Assembly: GCA_947462335.1 (NCBI GenBank)
Contig: OX381721.1
Location: 40,264,488-40,328,487, forward strand
Length of the DNA: 64,000 nt
Source: Harmothoe impar
Taxonomy: Eukaryota > Annelida > Polychaeta > Phyllodocida > Polynoidae
Direction of reading: 5' to 3'
Part shown: one piece after another, positions 63,081 through 64,000 of the stretch
Numbering within the stretch: position 1 is the first letter of the stretch
Layout: each line of letters starts with the position of its first letter
Notes under the pieces: model-generated
Told to the model about the DNA's origin: nothing
The model's input: only the letters and a program-made list of their open reading frames with translations
The model's database searches: none
Translations under genes and position numbers: made by a program

Positions 63081-63902
63081 TTAAATTATAACATATGATA
63101 AATCCATACTTACTTCATAGTAGTTCACATTAATGAAATCCTGTTCACTTGACATGGAACTCTCTACATTTCTCTTTCTACAACATTTCATCCATAACAC
63201 AAGCAATAGGACAAAGCCAGCTACAGAGACTGCTCCTATCCCACTCCCAATATACACCCAATTTTCCTGTGACATGACCCGTTTTTTCTGTAAAGTGTAG
63301 TTGGACTGCAAGTCCATTGTATCATTTCCTACTATATCATGATAAATCATAGTAATGGGTTGTACTGACGATACACCAGAAATTGTTGTCCTATGTTGAA
63401 ACTGCGCTGTACTGTGATTGACATACTGCTTTCTGTCAATTTCACCCATTTTTTCTTTCACATGTCCAACAGTGTATGTAATGGGTTCCTTACTCCCTGC
63501 ATTAGCAACGTCATGCTGTTTTACTGCAACATCCCACCCATGAGTGAAATAGTTTTCACTTTGTTTTTCTCTGACATCAGTGACACAGTCACTTTTCACT
63601 GTGTAACTTAATTTAGTTGGAACAGATATACATTCAAAAGATGGGTCCTGTTTTCTGATATCAAGATTTTTCAAACCCTTGAATTTCCTGAGAATCTTGT
63701 ATGGAAACTGTGTCATTCTACAAACCCGCCAGTCTAGTGTAGTGTAGTATTTGTTCACTCCAATGAAAAGATCATTTGGATCTACTAAACGACAAGTGAT
63801 TTTTCTACCTCTACAAACACATTCGCTACACATGTTTTCCTGAGCCCAGTATCCAGATATCAAAAAGATCAAAATAATCCCAATCAGCTTAGTAATCTCC
63901 AT
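63081..63902 (-). CDS. Type I membrane glycoprotein with LRRNT-like Cys motif
   Basis: A 273-aa product from ATG 63902 (the frame upstream has only TTG). Residues 1-20 are a signal peptide (hydrophobic ITKLIGIILIFLISGYWAQ). Directly after it, CSECVCRGRKITC has the C-x2-C-x-C-x6-C spacing of an LRR N-terminal cap. One LRR-like stretch (ILRKFKGLKNLDI) and further Cys follow. The stem carries N-glycosylation sequons (NHST, NDTM, NYTL). A membrane helix (YIGSGIGAVSVAGFVLLLVLW) is followed by KCCRKR and a 30-residue tail with Tyr motifs (NYYEV, SYVII). It would be a cell-surface or envelope protein. It is the only gene of the cluster read leftward. Confidence 0.65.
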   Translation of the reverse strand: MEITKLIGIILIFLISGYWAQENMCSECVCRGRKITCRLVDPNDLFIGVNKYYTTLDWRVCRMTQFPYKILRKFKGLKNLDIRKQDPSFECISVPTKLSYTVKSDCVTDVREKQSENYFTHGWDVAVKQHDVANAGSKEPITYTVGHVKEKMGEIDRKQYVNHSTAQFQHRTTISGVSSVQPITMIYHDIVGNDTMDLQSNYTLQKKRVMSQENWVYIGSGIGAVSVAGFVLLLVLWMKCCRKRNVESSMSSEQDFINVNYYEVSMDLSYVII

Positions 63903-64000
63903 TTTGCTTGTCAAAATGTTGGGTCAGCTCGCTATTCTATTATGACAAAGAGGAAAGCTCTTCCGGTAACGCCCCCTTTGTCATCATAACCACATCCGAC

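Noticed and set aside
57709..63902. Assignment of the gene block to a herpes-like or other named large DNA virus
   Set aside because: No hallmark gene (capsid, terminase, polymerase) lies inside the window; the resemblance is only in compactness and paralogue arrays.

Overview
The window is a stretch of animal (invertebrate metazoan) nuclear DNA. Almost nothing in its first 32 kb reads as a conventional gene. It is intergenic sequence crowded with minisatellites, foldback/MITE-type elements and short palindromes. A few short repeats (the TTTGTTTAACGTCC-type motif near 31.33 kb and a GTCGCCTTTTACGA-type repeat near 42.74 kb) remind me of mollusc genomes. That assignment is weak and rests on memory, not on a search.

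Layout. (1) 1-32 kb: repeats and noncoding DNA, including 27-bp and 36-bp minisatellites, a perfect 242-bp tandem duplication, several foldback elements, a duplicated candidate 3' exon family (14.3-17.8 kb) and a few promoter-like patches. (2) 32,055-42,603: a complete Polinton/Maverick (adintovirus-like) endogenous virus or transposon. It is bounded by ~440-bp terminal inverted repeats and a perfect 6-bp target-site duplication GACATG. It carries a packaging ATPase, an integrase with a chromodomain, a minor capsid (penton-like) protein, a double-jelly-roll major capsid protein, an adenain-like protease and several small virion-type or unknown ORFs. No DNA polymerase is visible. Integrase and minor capsid each carry a frameshift and the major capsid gene an in-frame stop, yet the two TIRs are nearly identical. 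The TIRs contain arrays of RFX-type X-boxes plus CCAAT (NF-Y) boxes. (3) 42.6-50.5 kb: noncoding DNA, two CpG-rich promoter-like patches, GAGTC-rich MITEs and a long 35-bp minisatellite. (4) 50,543-55,469 (minus strand): a structurally complete tyrosine-recombinase retrotransposon (Ngaro/PAT type) with split direct repeats. Its gag, RT-RNase H and YR lie in what appears to have been one reading frame, punctuated by single UAG and UGA codons. (5) 55,581-57,190 (plus): a 5'-truncated, dead relative of that element. (6) 57,709-63,902: a compact, AT-rich cluster of unrecognised genes. Five look like diverged members of one small-protein family, one is a spliced gene with two PC4-like units and an acidic tract, and one divergent-strand gene encodes a type I membrane glycoprotein with an LRRNT-like Cys motif. 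The cluster runs to the window edge and resembles part of a larger virus-like or mobile gene block.

How the pieces work together. In the Polinton the ATPase, capsid proteins and protease form a virion-assembly module and the integrase plus TIRs form an insertion module; replication would have to come from elsewhere. In the YR element, gag, RT/RNase H and recombinase make the usual copy-and-circle retrotransposition set. The role of the 57.7-64 kb cluster is unknown.
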